A stretch of 64,000 nt of DNA, from positions 62,001-126,000 of the forward strand of contig NZ_LMDW01000002.1 of assembly GCF_001425205.1 (NCBI RefSeq). Direction: 5' to 3'. The notes beneath the pieces were generated by a model, which made no database searches, was not told where the DNA came from, and saw only the letters and a list, made by a program, of their open reading frames with translations. This DNA comes from Variovorax sp. Root411 (GTDB lineage: Bacteria > Pseudomonadota > Gammaproteobacteria > Burkholderiales > Burkholderiaceae_C). Shown here piece after piece: positions 56,030-64,000 of this stretch (position 1 is its first letter; every line of letters starts with the position of its first letter). Made by a program: the position numbers and the translations under genes.

Positions 56030-57508
56030 TCACAACCGGGGCGCCGAGGGCCGAGTGCCTCGCCAGTGGAACATCGCGACGAGAAGAGCCGACACCATCA
56101 GGTACACCAGCGCCACCCCGAATGCGCCCGAATACGCAGCGGTGTCCGTCGCATCTCCCAGCCTCCCATAGAACAGGATCCCGATCAGCGCCACCCCCAG
56201 CGCGTTGCTCGCCTGCTGCACCATCGACAGCACGCCCGAGGCCACGCCGGCATGCTGCGGCGGCAGGCCGGCCAGCACGGTGGACACCAGTGGCGCCATC
56301 ACCATGCCCAGCCCCGCGCCCTCTACCAGCAGCAGCGGCACCATCCACGCAACCACATGCGAGTGGCCGGCCCATCCCGCCACGTTGACGAACTGCAGCG
56401 CGTGCCCCGCGGCCAGCACGAGGGCGCCGAGCGCGATGGGTGGCTTGCCGCCGAAGCGCCGTGCGAGGCGCGCACCGGCCATCGATGTCGCGAAGAATCC
56501 GACCGCGAGCGACGTGAAGACCATGCCCGACGTCAACGGACCCAGCGCCAGGCCTTGCTGCAGGTACAGCGCGAGCACGAAGTAGAGCGAGGCGTTGCCG
56601 ACGTAGAAGGCCAGCGTGGTGAGCAGACCCGTGACGAAGCGGTGGTTCGCGAGCAATGCGGGCGCCACCAGCGGTGCACCGCCCTTCGCGGCGAGGCGGC
56701 GCTGCTGAAACCCGAAGGCCACCAGCAACGGCAACGCGGCCGCAAGGCACAGCCAGCTCCACAGCGGCCAGCCTTGCTCGCGCCCTTCCACCAGCGGCAG
56801 CACCACGGCCACCGAGCCCGCGGCCGCCAGCAGCATGCCGGCGAGGTCGAGCCTGCTGTTGCCGTTGTTCGCCAGCGGTGGAATGACGCGCGGCGCGAGC
56901 ACCAGTGCCAGCAGGCCGATTGGCAGGTTGATGAGGAAACAGCTGCGCCAGCCGAGCCCCGCCAGATCCGCGTGGATCAGCAGGCCGCCGACCAGTTGCC
57001 CGAGCGTGGCGCCGAGCCCGAGCGTGAGCCCGTAGGCCGCGAAGGCGCGCGCCCGGCCTTCGCCGGTGTAGGCCAGGCCGATCATCGCCAGCACCTGCGG
57101 CTGCAGCAGCGCGCCGGCCAGGCCCTGCAGCACGCGCGCGGCCACCAGCAGTTCGGCATTCGGCGCGAAGCCGCAGGCCGCGGAGGCCAGCGTGAACAGC
57201 AGCAGGCCCAGCATGAACATGCGGCGCCGGCCGAACAGGTCGCCGAGCCGGCCGCCGGTGATCAGTCCCGCCGCGGTGGCCAGTCCGTAGCCCGCCACCA
57301 CCAGTTGCAAGGTGCCCGCGCTTGCCAGCAATTCGCGCTGCATCGACGGCAGCGCGACGTTGACGATGAAGAAGTCCAGCACCACCAGGAAGGTGCCGCT
57401 GAGCATGACCCACAGGCCGAGCCGGCCGGACCCGGTCGCGCCCACGCCCTGCTGGCCGCCCGATGGAGAAAGCGATGCTGCCGAGGCAGCGATGTTCGAC
57501 TGAGTCAT
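56030..57508 (-). CDS. DHA2-family MFS efflux transporter
   Basis: 492 residues with about 14 helices: GTFLVVLDFFIVNVALPSMQ (helix 1, DHA2 motif D), GGRLGDLFGRRRMFMLGLLL (motif A) and RVLQGLAGALLQPQVLAMIG. A drug or metabolite exporter, substrate unknown. It follows the NTF2-like gene by 73 bp on the same strand, and both are divergent from an AraC regulator, which probably controls them. Confidence 0.9.
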   Translation of the reverse strand: MTQSNIAASAASLSPSGGQQGVGATGSGRLGLWVMLSGTFLVVLDFFIVNVALPSMQRELLASAGTLQLVVAGYGLATAAGLITGGRLGDLFGRRRMFMLGLLLFTLASAACGFAPNAELLVAARVLQGLAGALLQPQVLAMIGLAYTGEGRARAFAAYGLTLGLGATLGQLVGGLLIHADLAGLGWRSCFLINLPIGLLALVLAPRVIPPLANNGNSRLDLAGMLLAAAGSVAVVLPLVEGREQGWPLWSWLCLAAALPLLVAFGFQQRRLAAKGGAPLVAPALLANHRFVTGLLTTLAFYVGNASLYFVLALYLQQGLALGPLTSGMVFTSLAVGFFATSMAGARLARRFGGKPPIALGALVLAAGHALQFVNVAGWAGHSHVVAWMVPLLLVEGAGLGMVMAPLVSTVLAGLPPQHAGVASGVLSMVQQASNALGVALIGILFYGRLGDATDTAAYSGAFGVALVYLMVSALLVAMFHWRGTRPSAPRL

Positions 57509-57581
57509 GGTGGTAACCAGTGTTGGGAGAAAGGCGCGCGGCGGCAATGACCTGCGAGGTCATGGCCAAGGCGACGGCCGC

Positions 57582-57968
57582 TCAGACGGAAGGCGTCGGC
57601 AGGATGAACTGGTAATCGACGGCGATGCGGCCGTCCCCGGCCAGCACCAGGAACTGCAGCCCCAGTGCGGCCACCGGGCCGCCTGCGGCCGGCACCATGT
57701 GCCAATGGAACATCACCGCGTCGTGCAGGAACTGGGCATCGCCCGTGCAGACGAAGCGAAAGCCGGCGTCGCGCACGTTCTTCTCGTGCGCGCCGGTGAC
57801 GCGCTGCTGCAGCGCTTCGTAGCCCTTGGCCTGCAGCGTGCGCACGTGGTGCTCGCCCTCGGGCACCCAGAGGCCGGCAATGGCGGCCCGGCGCGCAGCG
57901 GCATCGGGCTCGTTCCAGGTGGCGACGTAGCGTTCGGCGAGCTCGGCGAATTCGGTGTTGGAGTTCAT
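57582..57968 (-). CDS. NTF2-like (SnoaL-type) small protein
   Basis: 128 residues with the alpha-beta cone fold: FAELAERYVATWNEPDAAAR, IAGLWVPEGEHHVR and the C-terminal IAVDYQFILPTP. Many NTF2-like proteins bind or isomerise small hydrophobic ligands; it has no defined active site here. Divergent from the AraC regulator; likely co-transcribed with the downstream exporter. Confidence 0.8.
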   Translation of the reverse strand: MNSNTEFAELAERYVATWNEPDAAARRAAIAGLWVPEGEHHVRTLQAKGYEALQQRVTGAHEKNVRDAGFRFVCTGDAQFLHDAVMFHWHMVPAAGGPVAALGLQFLVLAGDGRIAVDYQFILPTPSV

Positions 57969-58083
57969 GATCTGCTCCTGTGTGCGGAAGAGTAAGACCG
58001 CAGTTTCCGCCTCGACTGATGGACAGTGAATGCCTGAAAATCCACCTCTCTTGTCCATTCGTCCAACGCCACAGGAGCCCCTC

Positions 58084-59010
58084 ATGGACCCGCTCGACGA
58101 CGTCTTTGCCGCGATGCGCGTGCGCAGCGCCTTGTATGCCCGCCTGGAGGCCGGTGCGCCCTGGGGGTTGAGCCTGGCCGGCGGCGAGAGCGCGCGCTTC
58201 GGGCTCGTGGTGCGCGGCGGCTGCCTGCTCGAGGTCGAAGGCGTGGCACATCCGGTGGCGTTGGCAGCGGGCGACTGCTACGTGCTGGCGCATGGCACGC
58301 CCTATGTGCTTCGCGATCACCCGAACACGCCCACGGTGAGCTGCACCTCCGTCGTACGCGACCGCATCGGCGGGCTGGTGGAACTGGGCGGAACGGGCAC
58401 CGCCGCCTCGGTGATCTGCGGCTGGTTCCACTTCGACCTGCGTGCCGCGCAGCCGTTGCTGGCGCTGCTGCCGGTGCTGCTTCACGTGAAGATGGAGCAG
58501 GCCCGCGCCCTCGCGCTGCAGGGCACGCTGCAGCTGCTGGCCATGGAAACCGGCGAGCCGGGTCTCGGCTCCAGCCTGCTCGTGAGCCGGCTGGCCGACA
58601 TCGTGTTCGTGCAGGCAGTGCGCGCGCACGTCGCGGCCAATGGCGAATCGCAGACCGGCTGGCTGGCTGCGCTGGCCGACACGCGCATCGGCCCGGCCCT
58701 GCGCGCGATGCACAAGGACATCGCGCGCAGCTGGACGGTAGAGGCGCTGGCCGCGGCAGCGAGCCTCTCGCGCTCGGCCTTTGCGCAGCGCTTTCGCGAG
58801 CGCGTGGGACAGGCGCCGCTGGAGTACCTCACGCAATGGCGCATGTTCAAGGCCGGCAACATGCTCGGCCAGGGCAATGCCGCGGTGGGCGCGATCGCAG
58901 GCGCGGTGGGCTACGAGTCGGAGGCCGCGTTCAGCAAGGCCTTCAAGCGCGAGAAGGGCATGGCACCCGGCGCGTGGCGGGCCGCGGCGCGCGACGGCGC
59001 CGCGGCATAG
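58084..59010 (+). CDS. AraC-family transcriptional regulator with cupin domain
   Basis: 308 residues from an ATG preceded by AGGAG with 6-nt spacing. The N-terminal cupin-6 domain has GLVVRGGCLLEVEGVAHPVA and CYVLAHGTPYVL; the C-terminal double helix-turn-helix has WTVEALAAAASLSRSAFAQR and AVGAIAGAVGYESEAAFSKA. The gene is divergent from the NTF2-like and DHA2 efflux genes (115 bp apart), which are probable targets. Effector unknown. Confidence 0.92.
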   Translation: MDPLDDVFAAMRVRSALYARLEAGAPWGLSLAGGESARFGLVVRGGCLLEVEGVAHPVALAAGDCYVLAHGTPYVLRDHPNTPTVSCTSVVRDRIGGLVELGGTGTAASVICGWFHFDLRAAQPLLALLPVLLHVKMEQARALALQGTLQLLAMETGEPGLGSSLLVSRLADIVFVQAVRAHVAANGESQTGWLAALADTRIGPALRAMHKDIARSWTVEALAAAASLSRSAFAQRFRERVGQAPLEYLTQWRMFKAGNMLGQGNAAVGAIAGAVGYESEAAFSKAFKREKGMAPGAWRAAARDGAAA

Positions 59011-59030
59011 CGCCTCTTTTCTTCAGGCCT

Positions 59031-60074
59031 TCACTGCGGCACTGCGGCCTTGAACTGCGCGGCCGCAAAAGCCCAGGCCATGCGCGTGGCATCAGGCCCC
59101 TCGGGATCACTGAACATCAGCTTCGGCGCACCGCCGCTCCACGAATGCCCGAGCCCCGCGATCTCGCACAGCGTGACGACCGTGCGGCCCTTGCGCTTGA
59201 AGTCGGTCACGCGCATCGCGCGGCGCTTGCCGCGCTGCGTGTCGCGCGGCAGTCCGGGCCGCGCGCCCAGCGCCGTGGCCCACACCGCGGCGCTGCTGAT
59301 GGCATTGCTGGGCGCGACCACCGCGTCGGCGTCGCCGTGCAGCACCAACATCGGCGGCAAGGTGGTGAAGACGGCCGCGGCGCCCATCGCCTTGCCGACC
59401 GCCGTGGTGGGCATCGGCGGCACGTTCTGTCCGCGCATGGCGCCGAGCGCAGTGGCCGGCGACTTCGCCGCGCCGGGCGCCACGCCCGAATGCATGACGA
59501 CGGCGCGGAAGCGGTTCGGATAGCGCGTCGCAAGCAGGGCCGCCATGCTCGCGCCGGCCGAGAGACCGGCAAGCGCCACGCGGTCGCGGTCCACGGGATA
59601 CAGCATGCAGGCCTGGTCGACGGCGGCCATCAGCGTCGCGGCTTCGGCGTCGGCCTTGCCGGAGCGGCGCTCGTACCAGTTCCAGCAGCCCTGCGGGTGG
59701 GCGATGCGGTCCTGCTCGGGGTACAGCACCATGAAGCGCTGCCGGACGGCCAGCGCGTTCATGCGCGTGCTCGCGGCAAAGTCGCGCCCGGTCTGGCCGC
59801 AGCCGTGCAGCATGACCATGAGCGGCAGTTTCTCGCCGGGCTGCAGTTGCAGATCGGCCGGACGGAACAGGTGATAGCCGCGCGCGCCGCCCGGCCCCAT
59901 CGCCATGCCGCTGAGCCAGTCGCCCTTTCCGGGCGGCGGCTTGAGCCGCTTGGCCGTGGCGCGCTGCACCTGCCCCGCCACGCGCTTGCTGTTGCTCAGC
60001 GTGATCTTGGTGAGTGCCTTGAGGTTGCGCTCGTAGGCGCGGGCGAAGACGGAAGCGGTGGAACGACGGGCCAT
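59031..60074 (-). CDS. PHB depolymerase-like esterase
   Basis: 347 residues, alpha/beta hydrolase. The oxyanion-side LMVMLHGCGQTGRDFA, the nucleophile elbow GLSAGAS (GxSxG) and the His in IAGLGHSWSGG mark the catalytic triad of the PHB-depolymerase/LpqC family. No signal peptide is visible, so it may be intracellular and act on native granules or on other esters. The start is set at 60074 (MARRSTASVF); the earlier in-frame ATG would add a few residues. Near a polyphosphate kinase and a phosphate transporter. Confidence 0.82.
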   Translation of the reverse strand: MARRSTASVFARAYERNLKALTKITLSNSKRVAGQVQRATAKRLKPPPGKGDWLSGMAMGPGGARGYHLFRPADLQLQPGEKLPLMVMLHGCGQTGRDFAASTRMNALAVRQRFMVLYPEQDRIAHPQGCWNWYERRSGKADAEAATLMAAVDQACMLYPVDRDRVALAGLSAGASMAALLATRYPNRFRAVVMHSGVAPGAAKSPATALGAMRGQNVPPMPTTAVGKAMGAAAVFTTLPPMLVLHGDADAVVAPSNAISSAAVWATALGARPGLPRDTQRGKRRAMRVTDFKRKGRTVVTLCEIAGLGHSWSGGAPKLMFSDPEGPDATRMAWAFAAAQFKAAVPQ

Positions 60075-60120
60075 GGCGCAGTGTGACGGCAAAGCGGCAC
60101 CAGATGCGCGAAGCCTGCGG

Positions 60121-61041
60121 TCAGTAGATCTCCGGCACGATCATGTTGGCCGGTACGGGCTGGCGCAGGTAGTCTGCATGCCGCACGCGCTCCGGCAGCG
60201 CCACCGGCGGATGCGGCACCTCGTTGTAGGGCAATTGCCCCAGCAGGTGGCCGATGCAGTTCAGCCGCGCCTTCTTCTTGTCGACCGCCTGCACCACCCA
60301 CCACGGCGCCTCGGGGATGTGGGTGCGCTCGAGCATGATTTCCTTCGCCTTGGTGTATTCCTCCCAGCGGCGGCGGCTCTCGAGGTCCATCGGGCTGAGC
60401 TTCCACTGCTTGAGCGGATCGTGGATACGGCCGAGAAAGCGCATGTGCTGCTCGTCGTCGGTGATGGAGAACCAGTACTTGATGAGCTTGATGCCCGAGC
60501 GCACCAGCATCTTCTCGAACTCGGGAACGGTGCGGAAGAACTCCTCGTACTCGTCGTCGGAGCAGAAACCCATCACGCGCTCGACGCCGGCGCGGTTGTA
60601 CCAGCTGCGGTCGAAAAGCACCATCTCGCCCGCGGCGGGCAGGTGCGCGGCGTAGCGCTGGAAGTACCACTGCGTGCGTTCGCGATCGTTGGGCGCGGGC
60701 AATGCGGCGACTCGGGCCACGCGCGGATTCAGACGCTGGGTGATGCGCTTGATGACGCCGCCCTTGCCCGCCGCATCGCGGCCTTCGAACAGGATGACGA
60801 CTTTCTGCTTGCTGTGCTGCACCCAGTCCTGCAGCTTGACCAGCTCGCCCTGCAGGCGGAACAGTTCCTTGAAGTAGGCCTGGCGCGCGGCCTTGTCGGT
60901 GGCCGCGGTGGCTGACGGATCGAGGCCGTCGATGTTGCGGTCCTCGATCTCCAGTTCGAGCTCTTCGTCGTAGCTGTCGATCAGGTCGCGGGCGATGCGT
61001 TGCATCAGGTCTTCGTGGTCGGGAAGTGCGCTCGTCAGCAT
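60121..61041 (-). CDS. ppk2: Polyphosphate kinase 2 (PPK2, class I)
   Basis: 306 residues with the single PPK2 domain: Walker A FEGRDAAGKGGVIKR, Walker B VLFDRSWYNRAGVERV, then EKMLVRSGIKLIKYWFSI and DLESRRRWEEYTKAKE, as in enzymes converting polyphosphate plus NDP into NTP. The start is uncertain: ATG at 61041 has no ribosome-binding site, while 61080 has a weak one and would add 13 residues. It is divergent from the phosphate transporter, sharing a Pho-box-like region. Confidence 0.92.
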   Translation of the reverse strand: MLTSALPDHEDLMQRIARDLIDSYDEELELEIEDRNIDGLDPSATAATDKAARQAYFKELFRLQGELVKLQDWVQHSKQKVVILFEGRDAAGKGGVIKRITQRLNPRVARVAALPAPNDRERTQWYFQRYAAHLPAAGEMVLFDRSWYNRAGVERVMGFCSDDEYEEFFRTVPEFEKMLVRSGIKLIKYWFSITDDEQHMRFLGRIHDPLKQWKLSPMDLESRRRWEEYTKAKEIMLERTHIPEAPWWVVQAVDKKKARLNCIGHLLGQLPYNEVPHPPVALPERVRHADYLRQPVPANMIVPEIY

Positions 61042-61123
61042 GGTGGGGAGGAAGAAAGTGAAAGGGTCGGAAAAAAGCATGCTGCTCGCCCCATATGACG
61101 GCTGCGTGACGGCCCGAAGCCGG

Positions 61124-61141
61124 CTGACACGCCGCTGTCAC
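61124..61141 (+). promoter_or_regulatory. Pho-box-like PhoB binding site upstream of pit and ppk2
   Basis: CTGACAC, four bases (GCCG), CTGTCAC: two 7-mers spaced by 11 nt, matching the PhoB consensus CTGTCAT-N4-CTGTCAT at 11 of 14 positions. It lies 48-65 bp upstream of the pit ATG and 83-100 bp from the ppk2 start at 61041, in the divergent region, so one activator may control both phosphate genes. Confidence 0.5.
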
Positions 61142-61188
61142 ACGACGCGAACACCATCCGAAGCCATTCCAACACCCCGGAATCGCCC

Positions 61189-62820
61189 ATGAACACGCTC
61201 GCAGCCCCGCATGCCGAGTTGCCGTCCGCGTCCGCCACGCACCGGCCCAGGCTCGACGCCAAGCCCGGCCCGCTCACGCTGATCACCTTCGTGGGCCTGC
61301 TGGCCGCCGGCCTGCTCTTCACAGCCTGGAGCCTTGTCGGCGACGTCACGGCCTCGGGTGCGCCGGTCACCACCTGGGTGCCCTACATCCTGCTGGGCGT
61401 GGCCTTGCTGATTGCACTGGGCTTCGAGTTCGTCAACGGCTTCCACGACACGGCCAACGCGGTGGCCACGGTGATCTACACGCACTCGCTGCCGCCCAAC
61501 TTCGCGGTGGTGTGGTCGGGCTTCTTCAACTTCCTGGGCGTGCTGGTGTCCAGCGGCGCGGTGGCCTTCGGCATCATCGCGCTGCTGCCGGTGGAACTGA
61601 TCCTGCAGGTGGGCTCGGGCGCGGGCTTCGCGATGGTGTTCGCGCTGCTGATCGCCGCCATCATCTGGAACCTGGGCACGTGGTGGCTGGGGCTGCCGGC
61701 TTCTTCCTCGCACACGCTGATCGGCTCGATCATCGGCGTGGGCGTGGCCAATGCGCTGATGCATGGCCGCGACGGCACCAGCGGTGTCGACTGGGCGCAG
61801 GCCACCAAGGTGGGCTATTCGCTGCTGCTGTCGCCGATGGTCGGCTTCGGCTGCGCCGCCCTTCTGCTGCTGGCGCTGCGCGCCTTCGTGAAGAATCGCG
61901 CGCTGTATGAAGAGCCCAAGGGCAGCGAGCCGCCGCCGTGGTGGATCCGCGGCCTGCTGATCCTGACCTGCACGGGCGTGTCGTTCGCCCACGGCTCCAA
62001 CGACGGCCAGAAGGGCATGGGGCTGATCATGCTGATCCTCGTGGGCACGGTGCCGATGGCCTATGCGCTGAACCGCGCGATGCCCGCCAACGAGACGGTG
62101 AAGTTCGTGGCCGTGGCCGAGATGGCGCAGAACGCGCTGAACCGCAGCGCGCCGAGTTCGCTGCCCGCGCTGCAACCGGCCGCGGCGCGCGACACGCTCG
62201 CCAGCTACGTGCGCACCCGCGAGTTCAACGACAAGGTCGTGCCGGCGCTGGCCGCCACGGCCGGCAGCATCGGCCAGCAGGTCCGGCAGCACGGCTCGCT
62301 CGCCGCCGTGCCGGCCGAGGCCGTCGCCAACGTGCGCAACGACATGTACCTCGCGTCCGAAGCCATCCGCCATCTGACCAAGGGCGGCGCTGCGAAGTTC
62401 GACGACGAGACCGCGTTGCGCATCGGCGCGTTTCGCCAGGAGCTCGACGATGCGACGCGCTTCATTCCGCTGTGGGTCAAGGTCGCGGTGGCCATCGCAT
62501 TGGGGCTGGGCACGATGATCGGCTGGAAACGCATCGTCGTCACCGTGGGCGAGAAGATCGGAAAGACGCACCTGAGCTACGCGCAAGGCGCGTCGGCCGA
62601 AGTGGTGGCAATGATCACCATCGGCGCAGCCGACATGTACGGGCTGCCGGTGTCGACCACGCACGTGCTGTCGTCGGGCGTGGCCGGCACCATGACGGCG
62701 AGCGGCTCGGGCCTGCAGACGTCCACGCTGCGCAACCTCGCGCTGGCCTGGGTGCTCACGCTGCCGGTGGCGATGCTGCTGTCGGGTTCGCTCTACTGGC
62801 TGTTCACCAGCATCTTCTGA
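61189..62820 (+). CDS. pitA: Low-affinity inorganic phosphate transporter (Pit)
   Basis: 543 residues, a two-domain PiT permease: GFEFVNGFHDTANAVATVIYT (N-terminal signature), GLPASSSHTLIGSIIGVGVA and the C-terminal VSTTHVLSSGVAGTM. It imports metal-phosphate complexes with protons. An extra hydrophilic loop of about 150 residues lies between the halves. The divergent ppk2 and Pho-box fit a phosphate uptake and storage module. Confidence 0.92.
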   Translation: MNTLAAPHAELPSASATHRPRLDAKPGPLTLITFVGLLAAGLLFTAWSLVGDVTASGAPVTTWVPYILLGVALLIALGFEFVNGFHDTANAVATVIYTHSLPPNFAVVWSGFFNFLGVLVSSGAVAFGIIALLPVELILQVGSGAGFAMVFALLIAAIIWNLGTWWLGLPASSSHTLIGSIIGVGVANALMHGRDGTSGVDWAQATKVGYSLLLSPMVGFGCAALLLLALRAFVKNRALYEEPKGSEPPPWWIRGLLILTCTGVSFAHGSNDGQKGMGLIMLILVGTVPMAYALNRAMPANETVKFVAVAEMAQNALNRSAPSSLPALQPAAARDTLASYVRTREFNDKVVPALAATAGSIGQQVRQHGSLAAVPAEAVANVRNDMYLASEAIRHLTKGGAAKFDDETALRIGAFRQELDDATRFIPLWVKVAVAIALGLGTMIGWKRIVVTVGEKIGKTHLSYAQGASAEVVAMITIGAADMYGLPVSTTHVLSSGVAGTMTASGSGLQTSTLRNLALAWVLTLPVAMLLSGSLYWLFTSIF

Positions 62821-62829
62821 CCACGCATC

Positions 62830-63873
62830 TTGTCGGCACTCCATGACCTCGCCGCCCAGTCCTACGGCGGCGACGAAGCCGGACTGATCTCCGGCTACCT
62901 CTTCGACGCCTCGGCAGCGGAGCCCGCGCGGGCCATCGACTCGGTGCAGGCCGCCGCATGGCTGGCCGAAGAGCGCGACCGTGAATGCACCGAGGAAAAC
63001 CCGGCGTACGTCTGGCTCCATTTCAACCTGAGCCATGCGCATGCGGAGCGCTGGCTGGTGCGGCACGCGAACCTTTCCGACACCTTCTACGAGACGCTGC
63101 ACGAAGGCCTGCCCTCCACGCGCATCGAGCGCGACGACGATTCGCTGATCGCCGTCATCAACGATGTGCATTTCGAGTTCAGCTTCGAGCCCTCGGACAT
63201 CTCCACGCTGTGGATCAGCGTGGGTCCGCGCCTCGTGGTCACGGCGCGCACCAAGCCGCTGCGCTCGGTCGACACGCTGCGCACGGCCGTGAAGGCGGGC
63301 GACGCGCCGCGCTCCAGCACCGAGCTGCTCGAGCACCTGCTGCGTGCGCAGGCCGACGTGCTGGTGAAGATCGTGCGCGGCGTCACCTCGCGCATCGACC
63401 GCATCGAAGACGAGTTGCTCGCCGGCCGCCTCGACCACAAGCGCGCACGGCTCGGCGTGCTGCGCCGGCTGCTGGTGCGGCTGCAGCGGCTGCTGGCGCC
63501 CGAACCTGCCGCCCTCTTCCGCCTGCTGCAAGGGCCTCCCGCGTGGATGGCCGAGCCCGACTCGCAGGCGCTGCGCGGCTCGACCGAAGAGTTCTCGGTG
63601 GTGCTGCGCGATATGCAGGCGCTGCAGGAGCGCATCAAGCTGCTGCAGGAAGAAATTGCAGCCAACGTGAACGAGGACAACAACCGAAGCCTGTTCGTGC
63701 TGACGGTGGTCACGGTGCTGGCGCTGCCGATCAACATCCTGGCCGGCCTGTTCGGCATGAACGTGGGCGGCATTCCGCTGGCCGACCACAAGCACGGCTT
63801 CTGGATCGTGGTGGCGATCGTGGCGAGCTTCACCGCAGTGGCGGCATGGGCGGCTTTCCGCAAGAAGCGCTGA
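62830..63873 (+). CDS. CorA/ZntB-like divalent metal transporter
   Basis: 347 residues from a TTG at 62830, the only start in frame close to the expected N-terminus. A large cytoplasmic alpha/beta domain, then two C-terminal helices, the first ending in the selectivity motif GMN (FGMNVGGIPLAD), with VVTVLALPINILAGLFG before it. The family transports Mg2+ or Zn2+ as pentamers. Followed by a long palindrome. Confidence 0.88.
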   Translation: MSALHDLAAQSYGGDEAGLISGYLFDASAAEPARAIDSVQAAAWLAEERDRECTEENPAYVWLHFNLSHAHAERWLVRHANLSDTFYETLHEGLPSTRIERDDDSLIAVINDVHFEFSFEPSDISTLWISVGPRLVVTARTKPLRSVDTLRTAVKAGDAPRSSTELLEHLLRAQADVLVKIVRGVTSRIDRIEDELLAGRLDHKRARLGVLRRLLVRLQRLLAPEPAALFRLLQGPPAWMAEPDSQALRGSTEEFSVVLRDMQALQERIKLLQEEIAANVNEDNNRSLFVLTVVTVLALPINILAGLFGMNVGGIPLADHKHGFWIVVAIVASFTAVAAWAAFRKKR

Positions 63874-63993
63874 CAAGGTGTGAATAAACCTGCTGCGCGC
63901 CCCGATCTCGCATCTGCGGTCCTCACCGTACGGAGTACCGCTCCGGTCCTCGATGCAAGCTCGGGGCGCTCGCGACGGTTTCTTCACACCTTG
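63874..63993. repeat. ~118-bp imperfect palindrome
   Basis: Centred near 63933. Outer arms AAGGTGTGAA (63875-63884) and TTCACACCTT (63983-63992) are perfect; inner arms GCGCCCCGA (63897-63905) with TCGGGGCGC (63961-63969) and GCATC (63910) with GATGC (63952) continue the symmetry. CCGTACGG sits near the middle. It could fold as one long hairpin acting as a terminator for the CorA-like gene or be a mobile/repeat element. Confidence 0.75.
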
Positions 63994-64000
63994 CGGCGCC

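Overview
The window is a GC-rich chromosomal segment of a betaproteobacterium, most likely a Variovorax-like member of the Comamonadaceae (Burkholderiales). The basis is strong G/C preference at third codon positions, Bug/TctC-type binding proteins, TTG and GTG starts with stop/start overlaps, GC-rich interspersed palindromes, and a DUF3348/DUF802/OmpA/DUF2894 operon that I associate with Burkholderiales. The genus is inference. I saw no rRNA, tRNA, CRISPR array, prophage or insertion sequence.

Layout. 1-4.0 kb: a partial gene, then a tightly overlapping set (haem-oxygenase-like iron enzyme, SAM methyltransferase, ATP-grasp ligase, OlsB-like N-acyltransferase) that looks like a small pathway for an N-acylated amino-acid lipid or related metabolite. 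4.0-5.6 kb: a membrane diguanylate cyclase. 5.6-11.2 kb: a LysR-controlled sulfur-compound unit (thiol-dioxygenase cupin, four-domain rhodanese, Bug binding protein, cystathionine beta-lyase). 11.2-16.8 kb: two small membrane/secreted proteins, a TonB siderophore receptor broken by a one-base frameshift, and a CstA/YbdD carbon-starvation transporter pair. 17.1-18.3 kb: a FAD monooxygenase. 18.4-22.8 kb: a four-gene operon encoding a MotA/ExbB-like membrane protein with a very long coiled-coil tail and a MotB-like OmpA protein, flanked by two proteins of unknown function. It resembles the ZorAB motor of Zorya defence but lacks Zorya effectors, and is the best candidate here for an undescribed system. 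22.8-26.3 kb: NlpC/P60 lipoprotein, HU, DUF938 methyltransferase, a second-type methionine aminopeptidase and a GST. 26.4-32.4 kb: a looser, less GC-biased stretch (GNAT, P-loop kinase-like protein, LysR/MFS pair, serine hydrolase, small unknown protein).

32.4-36.8 kb: MFS plus Cache-domain histidine kinase and LuxR regulator, then a DedA-like membrane protein fused to a rhodanese domain. 36.9-44.9 kb: one minus-strand operon encoding a tripartite RND efflux pump followed by its OmpR/CusS-type two-component system. 45.1-49.2 kb: aldo/keto reductase, PhoD phosphatase, MFS. 49.3-55.5 kb: the urea ABC transporter urtABCDE, whose gene boundaries carry at least three kinds of GC-rich palindromic repeat. 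55.6-59.0 kb: a frameshifted MazG-like gene, and an AraC regulator divergent from an NTF2-like protein and a DHA2 efflux transporter. 59.0-63.9 kb: PHB-depolymerase-like esterase, polyphosphate kinase 2, a Pit phosphate transporter preceded by a good Pho-box match, and a CorA-like metal transporter followed by a roughly 118-bp imperfect palindrome.

Themes are nutrient scavenging (urea, phosphate, siderophore, carboxylates, organosulfur), storage polymers (polyphosphate, PHA) and efflux, typical of a soil or rhizosphere generalist. All functions are from reading translated sequence and motifs; no database search was possible.
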